Shown one piece after another: positions 1-8,376 of a stretch of 44,336 bases of DNA. The DNA comes from Pirellula staleyi DSM 6068 (GTDB lineage Bacteria > Planctomycetota > Planctomycetia > Pirellulales > Pirellulaceae), in contig CAMCMB010000057.1 in NCBI GenBank assembly GCA_945875845.1, positions 1 to 44,336 on the forward strand, written 5' to 3'. Each line of letters begins with the position of its first letter. The first letter of the stretch is position 1. The translations under genes and the position numbers were made by a program. The notes beneath the pieces were generated by a model that saw only the letters and a program-made list of their open reading frames with translations, was not told where the DNA came from and made no database searches.

Positions 1-227
1 CGCTTTACACGCGAACGAGTTTACTGATCTACGGGCTAACCCTCGTAAGATCGAATAGCAGCTTGCGGCGTACGACGGAAAATTTACCAACAATTGTCCC
101 GACCACCCTTGACACAAAACAATACATAGCAGCGAAAGGCGACGATAATTCACGGCCTAAACAGGCCCCCGACGCGCATATCCACGCCGGAGAATGCTGG
201 CTTTACCGAATCATTGCCAAATCAATC

Positions 228-2354
228 CTATTCCCAGCCAAAGCTGAGGATCAAGTCTGGGTCATTGACTTGATCGGCCCTGGGACTGCAAATTCTCGCC
301 CAAAAAAGATCCGTTGTGCCAGGTATCGGAATGACCTTGAACCGCGATCGATCGTCTGGCCCCAGCGGCGCGATGAGTCTCAGCGATTGCTTTAGTTCCT
401 CCAGCTTCCCATCCTTCGGAATGCGAATGGGTACAATGCGAATCAACTTGCGGCGAACATCACCCGTCGTGATCCAAAACATGTCTTCGGAAATGGGAAT
501 CAGGTCCAGCGCATAATCCGTCAAGAAACGATTCGCTACCTGCGGAAATGTTCGCCCTCGTAGCACGGATGTTGCTGGTTTGTTTGGTATCAAGCCATGA
601 TTCCATGCATTCTGCCAGTCGATGCACACATTCAAATTCGTGGACTTTGCAGCTGTCATCAGCAATTCCGGAATAGGCCTTGGCTCGGGGATGATCACAG
701 ACATTCCAACGGTGCGATTCAGGGCGGCAATGCTGCTGTACCAGTGATCCGGCGAAAAAAGGGATTGAAATCCCTTTTTGGGTTGCCAAGGATGGTCGTC
801 GCGCAGTTTGCGAAGGCTAGCCAATGCGTTAAGAGAGGCTTGGACGTTGGCTTTTTCGATCGGGGTCGCTCGCTCATTCCATTGCAGGCGTCCGCTTGAA
901 AAACTGCACAAGTCCTCATATCCCAACAATCGCAGCAATGCATCGCAACTCTGCTGTTCGAAGCCTTCTGCAAAAAGGTCCGGTACAGACCAATCGAGCG
1001 GCAACTTCGATTCCATCGCTGCGCGAGGGGCGGAAATGACTGGCAAGCCTTGTTTGTCGAGCGTCCATTCGAGTCCCATGTTTTCGACGAGTTCGGCAAC
1101 CAATTCCGCAACCGTCTTGCCCTGCGAATCCAATTGCAAAGGTTTTGTCAACTCAATGCCTGCAATGCGACAGGATTGCCAGTCAACGGTGATTCCAACT
1201 CCCGTCATCCTCCCAAAGGAATCGATGCACCTTAGAAAGTTCGTGTCCTTGATCTTGAGAGAATGCAATTGCAGCTTCCCTTTTTCTTCCCAACTCGGGA
1301 CCGCTTTTGCTTGTGGATGAAAGACTTGATCAATATAGAGTTCGGCATTTTGCACATCCAACTCATCCGCCAATTCATTCCTTCCAAAGCCCGCATCCGG
1401 AATGGAATTACCTTTGCCAAGAACATCGCCTAATAATTGACCAAAGATGGGTGGTAGAGCTACGCTTGAATTATCGTCCTCCTCAACGGTTGGTATTGAT
1501 GCGGGTGGTGTGATTGCGTTCGGTAGCGTGGTTGTCGCCAAGGCTTGACTTGAGTCGGACTTTTTTTCCTCTGGAATGTCGACCTTGGGCTGCTCAATTC
1601 CGACCATTTCGGCGGTCCCGGTCGGTTCGGGTGAATCACCCATGTCTGGATTTGTGGTTGTATTGGGTTGGGCGATTGCTTCCGGGTCCGATTTGGAAGC
1701 GTCCTCGGTACCTTGTTCCGTTACGACTCCCGCTGCATCCTTCGGGACGGGAGTCGCTTCGCCGTTCAATGCGGAAAGGGTATTGCGGTCGCTACCCACC
1801 ATTTTCATGAACGCGACAAAACAACCGATCGCCACAAGGGAACCCGTGATTGCGATCATAACCAACGTCAAAATTTGACGCCTTTTGGCAACACGGTTGC
1901 TTTGCCAAGGTTGTTTGTGAAGCGGCGTTGGGTCCGTTGAGGTCGGTAATGGGTCAAATGGAATCGGCGTCGATTCGATGGGGGCGAGAGCATAGTTGTC
2001 CGCACCACTGAGGGGTCGGAACCGCAACGTCGAATCGTTTTCGGTGTCGACTGGAATCGTGAAGTTCTCGCTGGCCAACATGTTTTCCCAATCCGGATCC
2101 CCTTCTTTGGTGATCGCACCCGAATTGATGACTTGTGGCCCGACTCTCTGTGGCTGCTGTGGGACCGCCGCAGGCGAAACGCGTTTCGCAGTTGTGCTCT
2201 TGACTGGCGTTGAATCGCTACCCACCGGGGGGGCCGTTGGAACCAGGATCGCACCTTGGCATTTCGGGCAAGGCAATGTTTGCCCCAACAAAGGTTCGTG
2301 GCGAACAACTATTTTGCTAGCGCAATGAGGACAGGCGAGTCGAAAGGGTTCCAA
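228..2354 (-). CDS. zinc-ribbon, single-pass membrane protein with STN-like repeats (hypothetical)
   Basis: Product of 708 residues with no recognised function. Residues 9-33 hold two CPxC knuckles (CPHC and CPKC) 20 residues apart, which looks like a zinc ribbon. A proline/threonine-rich linker follows, then one hydrophobic segment at about 163-188, so the C-terminal half is probably outside the cytoplasm. A second acidic, low-complexity stretch (about 195-300) leads to a C-terminal region with two related units of about 80 residues (about 365-450 and 560-640). Each has the pattern of a hydrophobic helix, 'G(V/M)..(I/V)' and a short strand ending in 'D', resembling STN/secretin N-domains. 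Zinc ribbon plus TM plus long linker is a common planctomycete architecture. It is transcribed divergently from the oxidoreductase operon. The reading frame is certain and the function unknown; the STN comparison is tentative. Confidence 0.75.
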   Translation of the reverse strand: MEPFRLACPHCASKIVVRHEPLLGQTLPCPKCQGAILVPTAPPVGSDSTPVKSTTAKRVSPAAVPQQPQRVGPQVINSGAITKEGDPDWENMLASENFTIPVDTENDSTLRFRPLSGADNYALAPIESTPIPFDPLPTSTDPTPLHKQPWQSNRVAKRRQILTLVMIAITGSLVAIGCFVAFMKMVGSDRNTLSALNGEATPVPKDAAGVVTEQGTEDASKSDPEAIAQPNTTTNPDMGDSPEPTGTAEMVGIEQPKVDIPEEKKSDSSQALATTTLPNAITPPASIPTVEEDDNSSVALPPIFGQLLGDVLGKGNSIPDAGFGRNELADELDVQNAELYIDQVFHPQAKAVPSWEEKGKLQLHSLKIKDTNFLRCIDSFGRMTGVGITVDWQSCRIAGIELTKPLQLDSQGKTVAELVAELVENMGLEWTLDKQGLPVISAPRAAMESKLPLDWSVPDLFAEGFEQQSCDALLRLLGYEDLCSFSSGRLQWNERATPIEKANVQASLNALASLRKLRDDHPWQPKKGFQSLFSPDHWYSSIAALNRTVGMSVIIPEPRPIPELLMTAAKSTNLNVCIDWQNAWNHGLIPNKPATSVLRGRTFPQVANRFLTDYALDLIPISEDMFWITTGDVRRKLIRIVPIRIPKDGKLEELKQSLRLIAPLGPDDRSRFKVIPIPGTTDLFWARICSPRADQVNDPDLILSFGWE

Positions 2355-2727
2355 CGCAACACCGAACCTGGAGATGAAATTGTGGAAATTCTACACACCG
2401 TTATGATATCCAATGACCCAACCTAAAAGCAAAGGTCGCCTTGCGTTGGCAAGCGATTTCCTTGTCTTTTGGGTCGATTTGGTTACCGTTTATTCCTGTC
2501 GTTCTCGTTTTCTGCTGGCACGACGGTAACTGTAGCTGCGCATTGTACGGAATGGCGAACTGCTAGCCACGAAAAGGCACAGAGTCCATAAAAAGTTTGA
2601 AAGTTCGATTCAATTGATCAGCCAGTTTGTGGCTTTTGTGATTTTGTGGCTAGGAAAAATGGTAAGGTTTGCCTGAGAAAGACAAGAAGTTAGTGCCAGC
2701 TAAGAAGTGATTGTCTGCGTCTACCAC
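2355..2727. other. divergent intergenic region with weak inverted repeat
   Basis: This gap separates the minus-strand zinc-ribbon gene from the plus-strand oxidoreductase operon, so it should carry promoters for both. I could not pick out convincing -35/-10 pairs. An imperfect inverted repeat is present: CTAGCCAC at 2563-2570 pairs with GTGGCTAG at 2645-2652. The neighbouring AAAAGGCAC and GTGGCTTTTGTGATTTT tracts are partly complementary. No gene was seen here. Confidence 0.4.
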
Positions 2728-3870
2728 ATGTGGCCTTTCCAGCCTCAAACGTTGCGAGGAAATCGACAAATTAAGTGCGTTGATCTTATTGTATTGGGGG
2801 CCGGTTTGGCCGGTAGCGCGATCGCCTGGCAAGCCCATTTTCGCGGCTGGTCCGTTGCCCTTATCGATCGGCTCGACCCTCAGACGTCGTCGCGCGTTGC
2901 AGCCGGTCTAGTGACTCCTGTCACGGGCTCACGCGGTGCAGCAAGCTGGCGATGGGACGAGTTCTATCCAATCGCAGAGAAATTTTACGACCGCATCGAA
3001 CAGACCACCGGCAAACCTTTTTGGCACGTCGCACCCGCGCTGAAAGTCCTCGGCAATCAAGAGGAAAAGGATCTGTATCAAACGCGATGGATCGATCCAA
3101 ATAGGAAACAGCCGTCGAGTGGGATTCGCGCGTCCAGCTTTCCCGCGATCAACGCAATTGGCATTTTCGCTCCCTATGGAATTTGTCAGCTCGAACCGGC
3201 CGCAAGATTGGACACGACAGCCTATCTCAACGCGTCCCATAACTATTTTGATTCCCTCGGAATGTTCTTTGTCTCCGACATCGACTGCAATCAAGCCATC
3301 ACGTTCGAAATTACGGGTTCTGTCGCAATTGAGTCGTTGGGTATAACCGCCAAACGAATGGTCTTCTGCCAAGGTTTCGCAGCTCGGAAAAACCGGTTCT
3401 TTGATCGTTTGCCGCTCCACCCCGCACGCGGTGACATCATCCGAGTCCGAAGTCCCGAAGTTCAATGCAAGCATGTCATTCATAGCCACACTTGGGCTGT
3501 TCCGATCGGCGAACAACAATTTTTGATCGGTGCGACCTACGATCGGCTTGCTCTACACGACGATGTAGGCGACAAGAATCCGGATGCCATGCAATTTCGA
3601 AATCAACTTATGGGTCGCTGGGAGTCCATGGTCGCAGGCACTTTTGCAACCGGTGAACATCAGTTCCTCGATCAGCGAGCGGCAGTGCGGCCAGCGAGCT
3701 TCGATCGCCATCCATTGATTGGCCCACACGAGTCGTACCCAAATTTATATTGCATGAACGGTCTTGGCTCAAAAGGAACACTCATGTCGCCCCATCTTTC
3801 GGAAATCCTCTTGGATTCCATGGAGGGTGCCGCGATCCCAGACTCTCTGTTATGGACTCGACGAAAGTAA
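2728..3870 (+). CDS. FAD-dependent oxidoreductase, DadA/MnmC(o)-like
   Basis: A flavoprotein of the DAO superfamily (glycine oxidase, DadA, C-terminal half of MnmC). The N-terminal dinucleotide-binding motif GAGLAGSAIA is followed by the 'SSRVAAGLVTPVTGS' segment, which resembles the flavin-contacting loop of MnmC-like oxidases. The C-terminal 'QRAAVRPASFDRHPLIG' and 'GLGSKG' stretches match the second FAD-binding region of the superfamily. The start is uncertain: ATG at 2728 is used here, while GTG 2707 and TTG 2752 are in frame; the domain itself begins near 2785. The stop lies 3 nt before a YtqB/MnmM-type methyltransferase. This pairing suggests removal of the carboxymethyl group from cmnm5(s2)U in tRNA, giving nm5(s2)U, but that role is inferred from context. 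A generic amine oxidase is the alternative. Confidence 0.85.
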   Translation: MWPFQPQTLRGNRQIKCVDLIVLGAGLAGSAIAWQAHFRGWSVALIDRLDPQTSSRVAAGLVTPVTGSRGAASWRWDEFYPIAEKFYDRIEQTTGKPFWHVAPALKVLGNQEEKDLYQTRWIDPNRKQPSSGIRASSFPAINAIGIFAPYGICQLEPAARLDTTAYLNASHNYFDSLGMFFVSDIDCNQAITFEITGSVAIESLGITAKRMVFCQGFAARKNRFFDRLPLHPARGDIIRVRSPEVQCKHVIHSHTWAVPIGEQQFLIGATYDRLALHDDVGDKNPDAMQFRNQLMGRWESMVAGTFATGEHQFLDQRAAVRPASFDRHPLIGPHESYPNLYCMNGLGSKGTLMSPHLSEILLDSMEGAAIPDSLLWTRRK

Positions 3871-3873
3871 TTT

Positions 3874-4440
3874 ATGCACTTCACCGTGGAAGCACAGAGC
3901 ATTGCCAAACGATACCTAGCGGAAGGAGCCATCGCCATCGATGCGACGACCGGCAACGGATTCGATACACTCTTTTTGGCCGAACAAGTAGGGGACTCCG
4001 GATTCGTTTACGGCGTTGACATTCAAACGCATGCGATCGAAGCTGTCCGACACAAACTCGAACTCGCCGGGACGTTTCATCGCTGCCGGCTCACTGCTTG
4101 TTCGCATGCGCAGCTCAATGCGATTGTCGAAGAATCCCATCAAGGCGCCGTATCGGTCGCGATGTTCAATTTGGGCTACTTGCCGTTTGGCGACAAATCC
4201 ATCGTAACTCAGCCGGAATCGACGATCATGGCGTTAGATCAAGTTGCGGGCTTGATTCGTCCCGGCGGATTGATCAGTATTTTGGCATACATTGGCCACA
4301 ACGGTGGCAAAACAGAAGCCTTGCAAGTAGGACAATGGGTCGAAACCAAAAAAGACCAATTCGATGTCGAACGCCATCAAGATGCAGGGAACGAAAACAG
4401 CCCGATACTTTGGGCATTGTCAAAACGTTTCAAAACGTAG
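3874..4440 (+). CDS. mnmM: class I SAM methyltransferase, YtqB/MnmM family (tRNA mnm5s2U methyltransferase)
   Basis: A 188-residue protein matching the rRNA_methylase/YtqB family (PF06962). The SAM-binding motif 'DATTGNGFDT' sits at about residues 22-31, with the acidic residue ending strand 2 in 'GVDIQ'. The family-specific 'NLGYLPFGDKSIVT' motif is in the middle, and 'GGLISILAYIGHNGG' and 'NSPILWALSKR' close the protein. In Bacillus and other Gram-positives this family (MnmM) methylates nm5s2U to mnm5s2U at the tRNA wobble position. The gene starts 3 nt after the flavin oxidoreductase, and the XPB helicase follows after 17 nt, so all are probably cotranscribed. The family call is strong; the exact substrate in this organism is inferred. 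Confidence 0.85.
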   Translation: MHFTVEAQSIAKRYLAEGAIAIDATTGNGFDTLFLAEQVGDSGFVYGVDIQTHAIEAVRHKLELAGTFHRCRLTACSHAQLNAIVEESHQGAVSVAMFNLGYLPFGDKSIVTQPESTIMALDQVAGLIRPGGLISILAYIGHNGGKTEALQVGQWVETKKDQFDVERHQDAGNENSPILWALSKRFKT

Positions 4441-4457
4441 CCAAGTGAAATGAAATT

Positions 4458-5894
4458 GTGGAACAACCTTCCAATCCAACCAAGCAGAGAGCCAACATCC
4501 TGAATCAAGCTCACCTTGAATTCAGTGGCGGTACGTTGGTGCTGGATCGATGGACAGAGAAAGCCATCAAAAAAGTCTTCGGGGATAAGTTTTGGACTTG
4601 GGATGACCGCGCGGAAACCTGGCGAACCATCGCCATTCACTATCCGGAGATTCATCAGATCCTGAGCAAAAATGCCTTCGGCACGCTCGACCGTGTTCCG
4701 CAATGGCAGAAGGTCGCTTGGTCGGAAGTGAAACTACCTATCCTTCGGCCCGAGCAACTCGATGCGGTCAGCGGATGGACGCAGCATCGCCGTGGAGTGG
4801 TTATCATGCCAACTGGGACGGGCAAGACCGAAGTGGCGTTGCGCATTATGGCAGACCAAGGGTGCAGCACGTTGGTCGTCGCACCCATCCGCGATTTGAT
4901 GTATCAATGGCATCGTCGCATCCTTCAAGGTCTCGGCTACGATGCGGGCATCATCGGTGACAATATCCACAATGTGAAGCCGGTTTCTGTCACCACCTAT
5001 GATAGCGCGTGCATCCATATGCCGACCTTTGGCAACCGTTTCCAATTGCTCATCTTTGATGAATGCCACCATTTGCCTGGTCCCATTCGCGGCGATGCGG
5101 CGAGAATGAGTATTGCACCCATGCGTTTGGGTTTAACGGCAACTCTCGAGCGCAGCGATGGCCAGCACTCCCAATTGGAACATCTCATCGGGCCAATAGC
5201 CTATCGGCTTGAGATCAATCAAGTCAGCGGCGGCTCGCTGGCGGAGTACGATGTATTTCGCATTTCGGTTGAATTGAATGATCGCGAGCGAGTCCGTTAT
5301 GATTCTCTGGCGGAGCAAGTCTCAACCTATGTCTACGAGCGCCGACAAGACGAGCCCAATTTCAATTGGCAGGATTTGTGCGCAGAGTCGCTCAATAATG
5401 CTGAATCGGGAGCCATTTTGCGTGCCTTCAAAGAGAAGCAATCCATTGAAGATTGCGCCGAGGAAAAACTGCGCGTTTTGGAAGATCTCTTTCGATTGCA
5501 TCACGGAACGCCCATGCTCATCTTCGCTGGCTCCAACATGATGGCTCGGCGCGTTTCTCTCCGCTTTCTTCTCCCCTGCTTGCTGAATCATTGCGGCAAG
5601 GCGGAACGACTCGACTATCTGGATGGCTTGCGAGATGGCATCTACCCAGCAATTGTTGCCAATCAAGTGCTCGACGAAGGGGTCGATCTACCCGCTGTCA
5701 AGATCGCAGTCGTCATCGGTGGTATGGCGTCGACCCGACAAGCCAAGCAGCGGCTCGGTCGGATCCTACGCCGACGAGGAAACGAGCGAGCGATCCTTTA
5801 CGAGGTGGTCGCCAAGGATACCAACGAAGCCGAACGATCTCGCAAACGAAGGAAGAACGATGCTTACGCGGGAACTCGCCATCGCCACCTTTGA
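4458..5894 (+). CDS. XPB/SSL2-type DNA helicase
   Basis: A superfamily 2 ATP-dependent DNA helicase of 478 residues, close in size to archaeal XPB and much shorter than eukaryotic XPB. An N-terminal region of about 100 residues ('DRWTEKAIKKVFGDKFWTWD') precedes the core. The core has 'LRPEQLDAV' (Q-like), motif I PTGTGKT at 117-123, motif II DECHH at 201-205, motif III 'LTATLER', 'VLDEGVDLPA' and motif VI 'QAKQRLGRILRRRG'. The start codon is GTG with no clear Shine-Dalgarno sequence. The 3' end overlaps the DUF790/Bax1 gene by 35 nt. XPB and Bax1 form a helicase-nuclease complex in archaea, and the overlap argues for the same complex here. Likely role: unwinding damaged DNA for excision repair. 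Confidence 0.92.
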   Translation: MEQPSNPTKQRANILNQAHLEFSGGTLVLDRWTEKAIKKVFGDKFWTWDDRAETWRTIAIHYPEIHQILSKNAFGTLDRVPQWQKVAWSEVKLPILRPEQLDAVSGWTQHRRGVVIMPTGTGKTEVALRIMADQGCSTLVVAPIRDLMYQWHRRILQGLGYDAGIIGDNIHNVKPVSVTTYDSACIHMPTFGNRFQLLIFDECHHLPGPIRGDAARMSIAPMRLGLTATLERSDGQHSQLEHLIGPIAYRLEINQVSGGSLAEYDVFRISVELNDRERVRYDSLAEQVSTYVYERRQDEPNFNWQDLCAESLNNAESGAILRAFKEKQSIEDCAEEKLRVLEDLFRLHHGTPMLIFAGSNMMARRVSLRFLLPCLLNHCGKAERLDYLDGLRDGIYPAIVANQVLDEGVDLPAVKIAVVIGGMASTRQAKQRLGRILRRRGNERAILYEVVAKDTNEAERSRKRRKNDAYAGTRHRHL

Positions 5895-7065
5895 TCGCGG
5901 GCGACTCATTCCAGATCGATTGACTCGCAAGTCGCATGCTCTCTATGTAGACCTTGCTCAATCCATGTTGCATGTTTACCAGAATGGCGTCGGAAAAAAT
6001 CGGCGGACATTGCACAACACCGTCCGACAACTGTTCAGTGGGAGCGACTGCCCACCTCGGCGGATCCTCGCGTTTTGCAAACTGCTCGATGATGCATCCG
6101 AATATGCAGACGGAGACAGAATCAAGACCGCGAAACTTCGGCAATCGGTCTTTCGTGCTGCCGCGAAATACCATCCGCTGGTGACCATAAGCGATTCGCT
6201 TTTTGAGCACGATGAATCCGAAATGAAGCGTCGAATCGCCGAAGAGCACGGGATGGACTGGCCGCAATTGAAACACAGGCTTTTTGCGGATTTGATGGAG
6301 TACCACGAACTGAAGTCATTCAACGGATTTGAACGCTCTGAGTCCCTTTTGGCTCGATACAACGTGGCACAAGCACAAGTTGCCTTGTTCGATGCAGTCG
6401 AGTTGACGGTCGTGGCAACGCAAGATTTCAAATCGATTCTTCGCTATGCGAAACTTGCAAGGCTCATGCACCGAATCACCAAACGATCCAATCGGTATGT
6501 GTTTGAATTCGATGGGCCAGCGTCCCTTTTGCAAAATACACATAGGTACGGATCGGCAATGGCCAAGTTCTTGCCTGGGCTTTTGTCGTGCCAAGGTTGG
6601 TCGATGGTAGCCACGATTCGTGCATCGCGATTTCAAGGTTCGCTGCGTCTGGAACTCAATGACGAATGTGGATTGACGAGCGAAACGATCCGAGCGGATG
6701 ATTTCGATTCGAAAGTGGAAGAGTCCTTTTGCGCAAAGTGGGGTGAGCAAGCGAGAAACGGCTGGCGATTGGAACGCGAGACGGAGATACTGCATCGAGG
6801 ACAAACCGCTTTTTTCCCGGACTTCGTATTTGTCCACGAGGATGGCAGACGGGTCCTGATGGAAGTCATCGGCTTCTGGACACCCGAGTATCTGAACCAT
6901 AAGTCAAAAGTGCTCAAACTATTTCACGATCAGCCCATTCTGTTGGCAGTAGCCGAATCACTCAAAGGAAAGATGCAAGTGGATGTTGGCCAGCCCTTAC
7001 TCTACTACAAGACCGCGATTCAAATCGACTCCGTGTTGAAAGCATTGGAGGGAACAAATGGGTAG
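5860..7065 (+). CDS. Bax1-like nuclease (DUF790), XPB partner
   Basis: A 401-residue protein of the DUF790 family (PF05626), known in archaea as Bax1, the partner of XPB. The hallmark C-terminal PD-(D/E)xK-like segment is visible: PDF at about 320-322, then 'MEVIGFWTPEYL' from about 334, where the invariant GFWTPEYL string is very typical. The N-terminal 'ARELAIATFDRGRLIPDRLT'-like opening and 'RRTLHNTVRQLF' also fit. ATG 5860 was chosen because GAAGGAAG lies just upstream at the right spacing; the frame is open further back to 5623, inside the helicase gene, but that extension reads as a shadow. In the archaeal complex Bax1 cuts DNA bubbles opened by XPB. The gene is last in the four-gene run. 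Confidence 0.9.
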   Translation: MLTRELAIATFDRGRLIPDRLTRKSHALYVDLAQSMLHVYQNGVGKNRRTLHNTVRQLFSGSDCPPRRILAFCKLLDDASEYADGDRIKTAKLRQSVFRAAAKYHPLVTISDSLFEHDESEMKRRIAEEHGMDWPQLKHRLFADLMEYHELKSFNGFERSESLLARYNVAQAQVALFDAVELTVVATQDFKSILRYAKLARLMHRITKRSNRYVFEFDGPASLLQNTHRYGSAMAKFLPGLLSCQGWSMVATIRASRFQGSLRLELNDECGLTSETIRADDFDSKVEESFCAKWGEQARNGWRLERETEILHRGQTAFFPDFVFVHEDGRRVLMEVIGFWTPEYLNHKSKVLKLFHDQPILLAVAESLKGKMQVDVGQPLLYYKTAIQIDSVLKALEGTNG

Positions 7066-7068
7066 ATT

Positions 7069-7206
7069 CATGCCATCTGGCTTTACGCCAGTGGTAGTTT
7101 GACCTTCGCCCTAGCATGAAGGTAACGATCCCCTGGGGTAAACCCAGTGGCATTCGATGCATGCCATCTGGCTTTATGCCAGTGGTAGTGTGACCTTCGC
7201 CCTAGC
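7069..7206. repeat. two direct copies of a dispersed 47-nt repeat
   Basis: Unit 1 (7069-7115) and unit 2 (7160-7206) both run from CATGCCATCTGGCTTTA through GCCAGTGGTAGT to GACCTTCGCCCTAGC and differ at two positions. Each has its own small inverted repeat (CTGGCTTTAYGCCAG). Part of the second unit with its upstream flank (about 7134-7187) recurs in inverted orientation at about 25711-25763. Confidence 0.85.
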
Positions 7207-7268
7207 TCCCGTGGGGCCATCCATCTATGCTTACCGACTACTTGAGGGGTGGCCTTGTCAGGTGCTTG

Positions 7269-7339
7269 GTAGCATGGGCCTCTGAGCCCGTGCGAGGCTA
7301 ACCTAGCAAATAACGCACGGGCTCGGAGGCCCATGCTAC
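7269..7339. repeat. long inverted repeat (26-bp arms)
   Basis: Left arm 7269-7294 (GTAGCATGGGCCTCTGAG...) pairs with right arm 7314-7339 over 26 bp with a single mismatch, around a 19-nt loop. No T-tract follows, so this is more likely a mobile palindromic repeat than a simple terminator, although it may also stop transcription from the upstream operon. Confidence 0.8.
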
Positions 7340-7467
7340 GGGTGGCGAGGGGGAGCAAGATCAAAAGATGTGGGTAAAGATGAGGCATTAAACCAGTGGC
7401 ATGGACAACACGTTCGCCAAGTGCTTCAATACTCTTTCATCGCTTACCTCACAACGAAAGTCTTTCC

Positions 7468-8322
7468 ATGCATTTGGCACGTATTCAAACCAATCAAGGA
7501 CCTGCGGTCGCTCGTATCGCGAATCAGACGGCAAGCGTCCTGGATCTTTCCGGAACAGGATTGCATTCTCTAAGCCAACTCCTATCGGACCACCGACTGG
7601 TTGAGTTGGCTGGCGAATTGCCAACCGCCTCAACTCCGATTCCACTCGATGCTGTCAACTGGCTGCCACCGATCGATGACCAAGAAGTCTGGGCAGCGGG
7701 CGTGACTTACAAGCGATCTCAGACAGCCCGCATGGAGGAAAGCGAAGCAGCCGCAAGTTGCTACGATCGAGTCTACACAGCAGCTCGCCCCGAACTTTTC
7801 TTCAAAGCCACACCCAACCGATGTAGCGGACACCACGGATTGCTACGCATACGCTCGGATGCCACATGGAATGTGCCAGAACCTGAGTTAACATTGGTCT
7901 TGTCGAACAAGGGCAAAATTGTTGGATATACTGTCGGCAACGACATGAGTAGTCGCGATATCGAAGGGGATAATCCACTCTACTTACCTCAAGCAAAAGT
8001 CTACAACCAATGCTGCGGACTTGGACCTTGGATCACGTTGGCCGATGCGATGCCAGCACGAGAAGAGATCGGCATTCACCTCAAAATCGTTCGAAACAAC
8101 CAGACCGTTTTTTCCGGTGAAACCTCCGTCTCTCAAATGGCAAGGCAGCTTGAGGACTTGGTTCAGTGGCTCATCCGCGACAACGATTTACCCAATGGTG
8201 CCTTTATGCTAACGGGCACGGGCGTTGTGCCGGATAGTTCATTTACCTTGGCAAAAGACGACACGGTGCTCATTTCGATCGACGGAATCGGCACACTTGT
8301 TAATACAATTGTACAAGGCTAG
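7468..8322 (+). CDS. AraD1/GguC-family FAH-fold protein, probable 2-keto-3-deoxy-sugar-acid dehydratase
   Basis: A 284-residue member of the fumarylacetoacetate hydrolase superfamily, in the AraD1/GguC branch. The branch signature is clear: '[18 protein letters not shown]' at about 75-92, '[17 protein letters not shown]' at 99-115, metal-ligand motif PEPEL at 137-141, [11 protein letters not shown] at 157-167 and '[11 protein letters not shown]'. Members act on L-2-keto-3-deoxyarabonate or related acids, giving 2-oxoglutarate semialdehyde. The next gene encodes the dehydrogenase for that product, which supports this role. ATG 7468 was chosen because the homology starts there ('MHLARIQ'); the frame is open to 7396. 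The exact sugar acid is not known, and no dedicated sugar dehydrogenase or regulator is nearby. Confidence 0.85.
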   Translation: MHLARIQTNQGPAVARIANQTASVLDLSGTGLHSLSQLLSDHRLVELAGELPTASTPIPLDAVNWLPPIDDQEVWAAGVTYKRSQTARMEESEAAASCYDRVYTAARPELFFKATPNRCSGHHGLLRIRSDATWNVPEPELTLVLSNKGKIVGYTVGNDMSSRDIEGDNPLYLPQAKVYNQCCGLGPWITLADAMPAREEIGIHLKIVRNNQTVFSGETSVSQMARQLEDLVQWLIRDNDLPNGAFMLTGTGVVPDSSFTLAKDDTVLISIDGIGTLVNTIVQG

Positions 8323-8376
8323 TGCATCACACGGCCCTCGGAAACCGGTAACTCTCATCCTCGATTTAGATCAACC

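Larger units (their letters stand above)
7066..7467. other. repeat-filled intergenic region, no gene
   Basis: The 400-nt gap after the XPB-Bax1 operon is made of repeats: two direct copies of a 47-nt unit and a long hairpin, both listed separately. No ORF with protein-like composition was found. A promoter for the following sugar-acid genes should lie after 7340 but was not identified. Confidence 0.6.

Noticed and set aside
63-395. 110-codon ORF at window start
   Set aside because: It overlaps the end of the zinc-ribbon gene on the other strand and shows no motif; shadow ORF.
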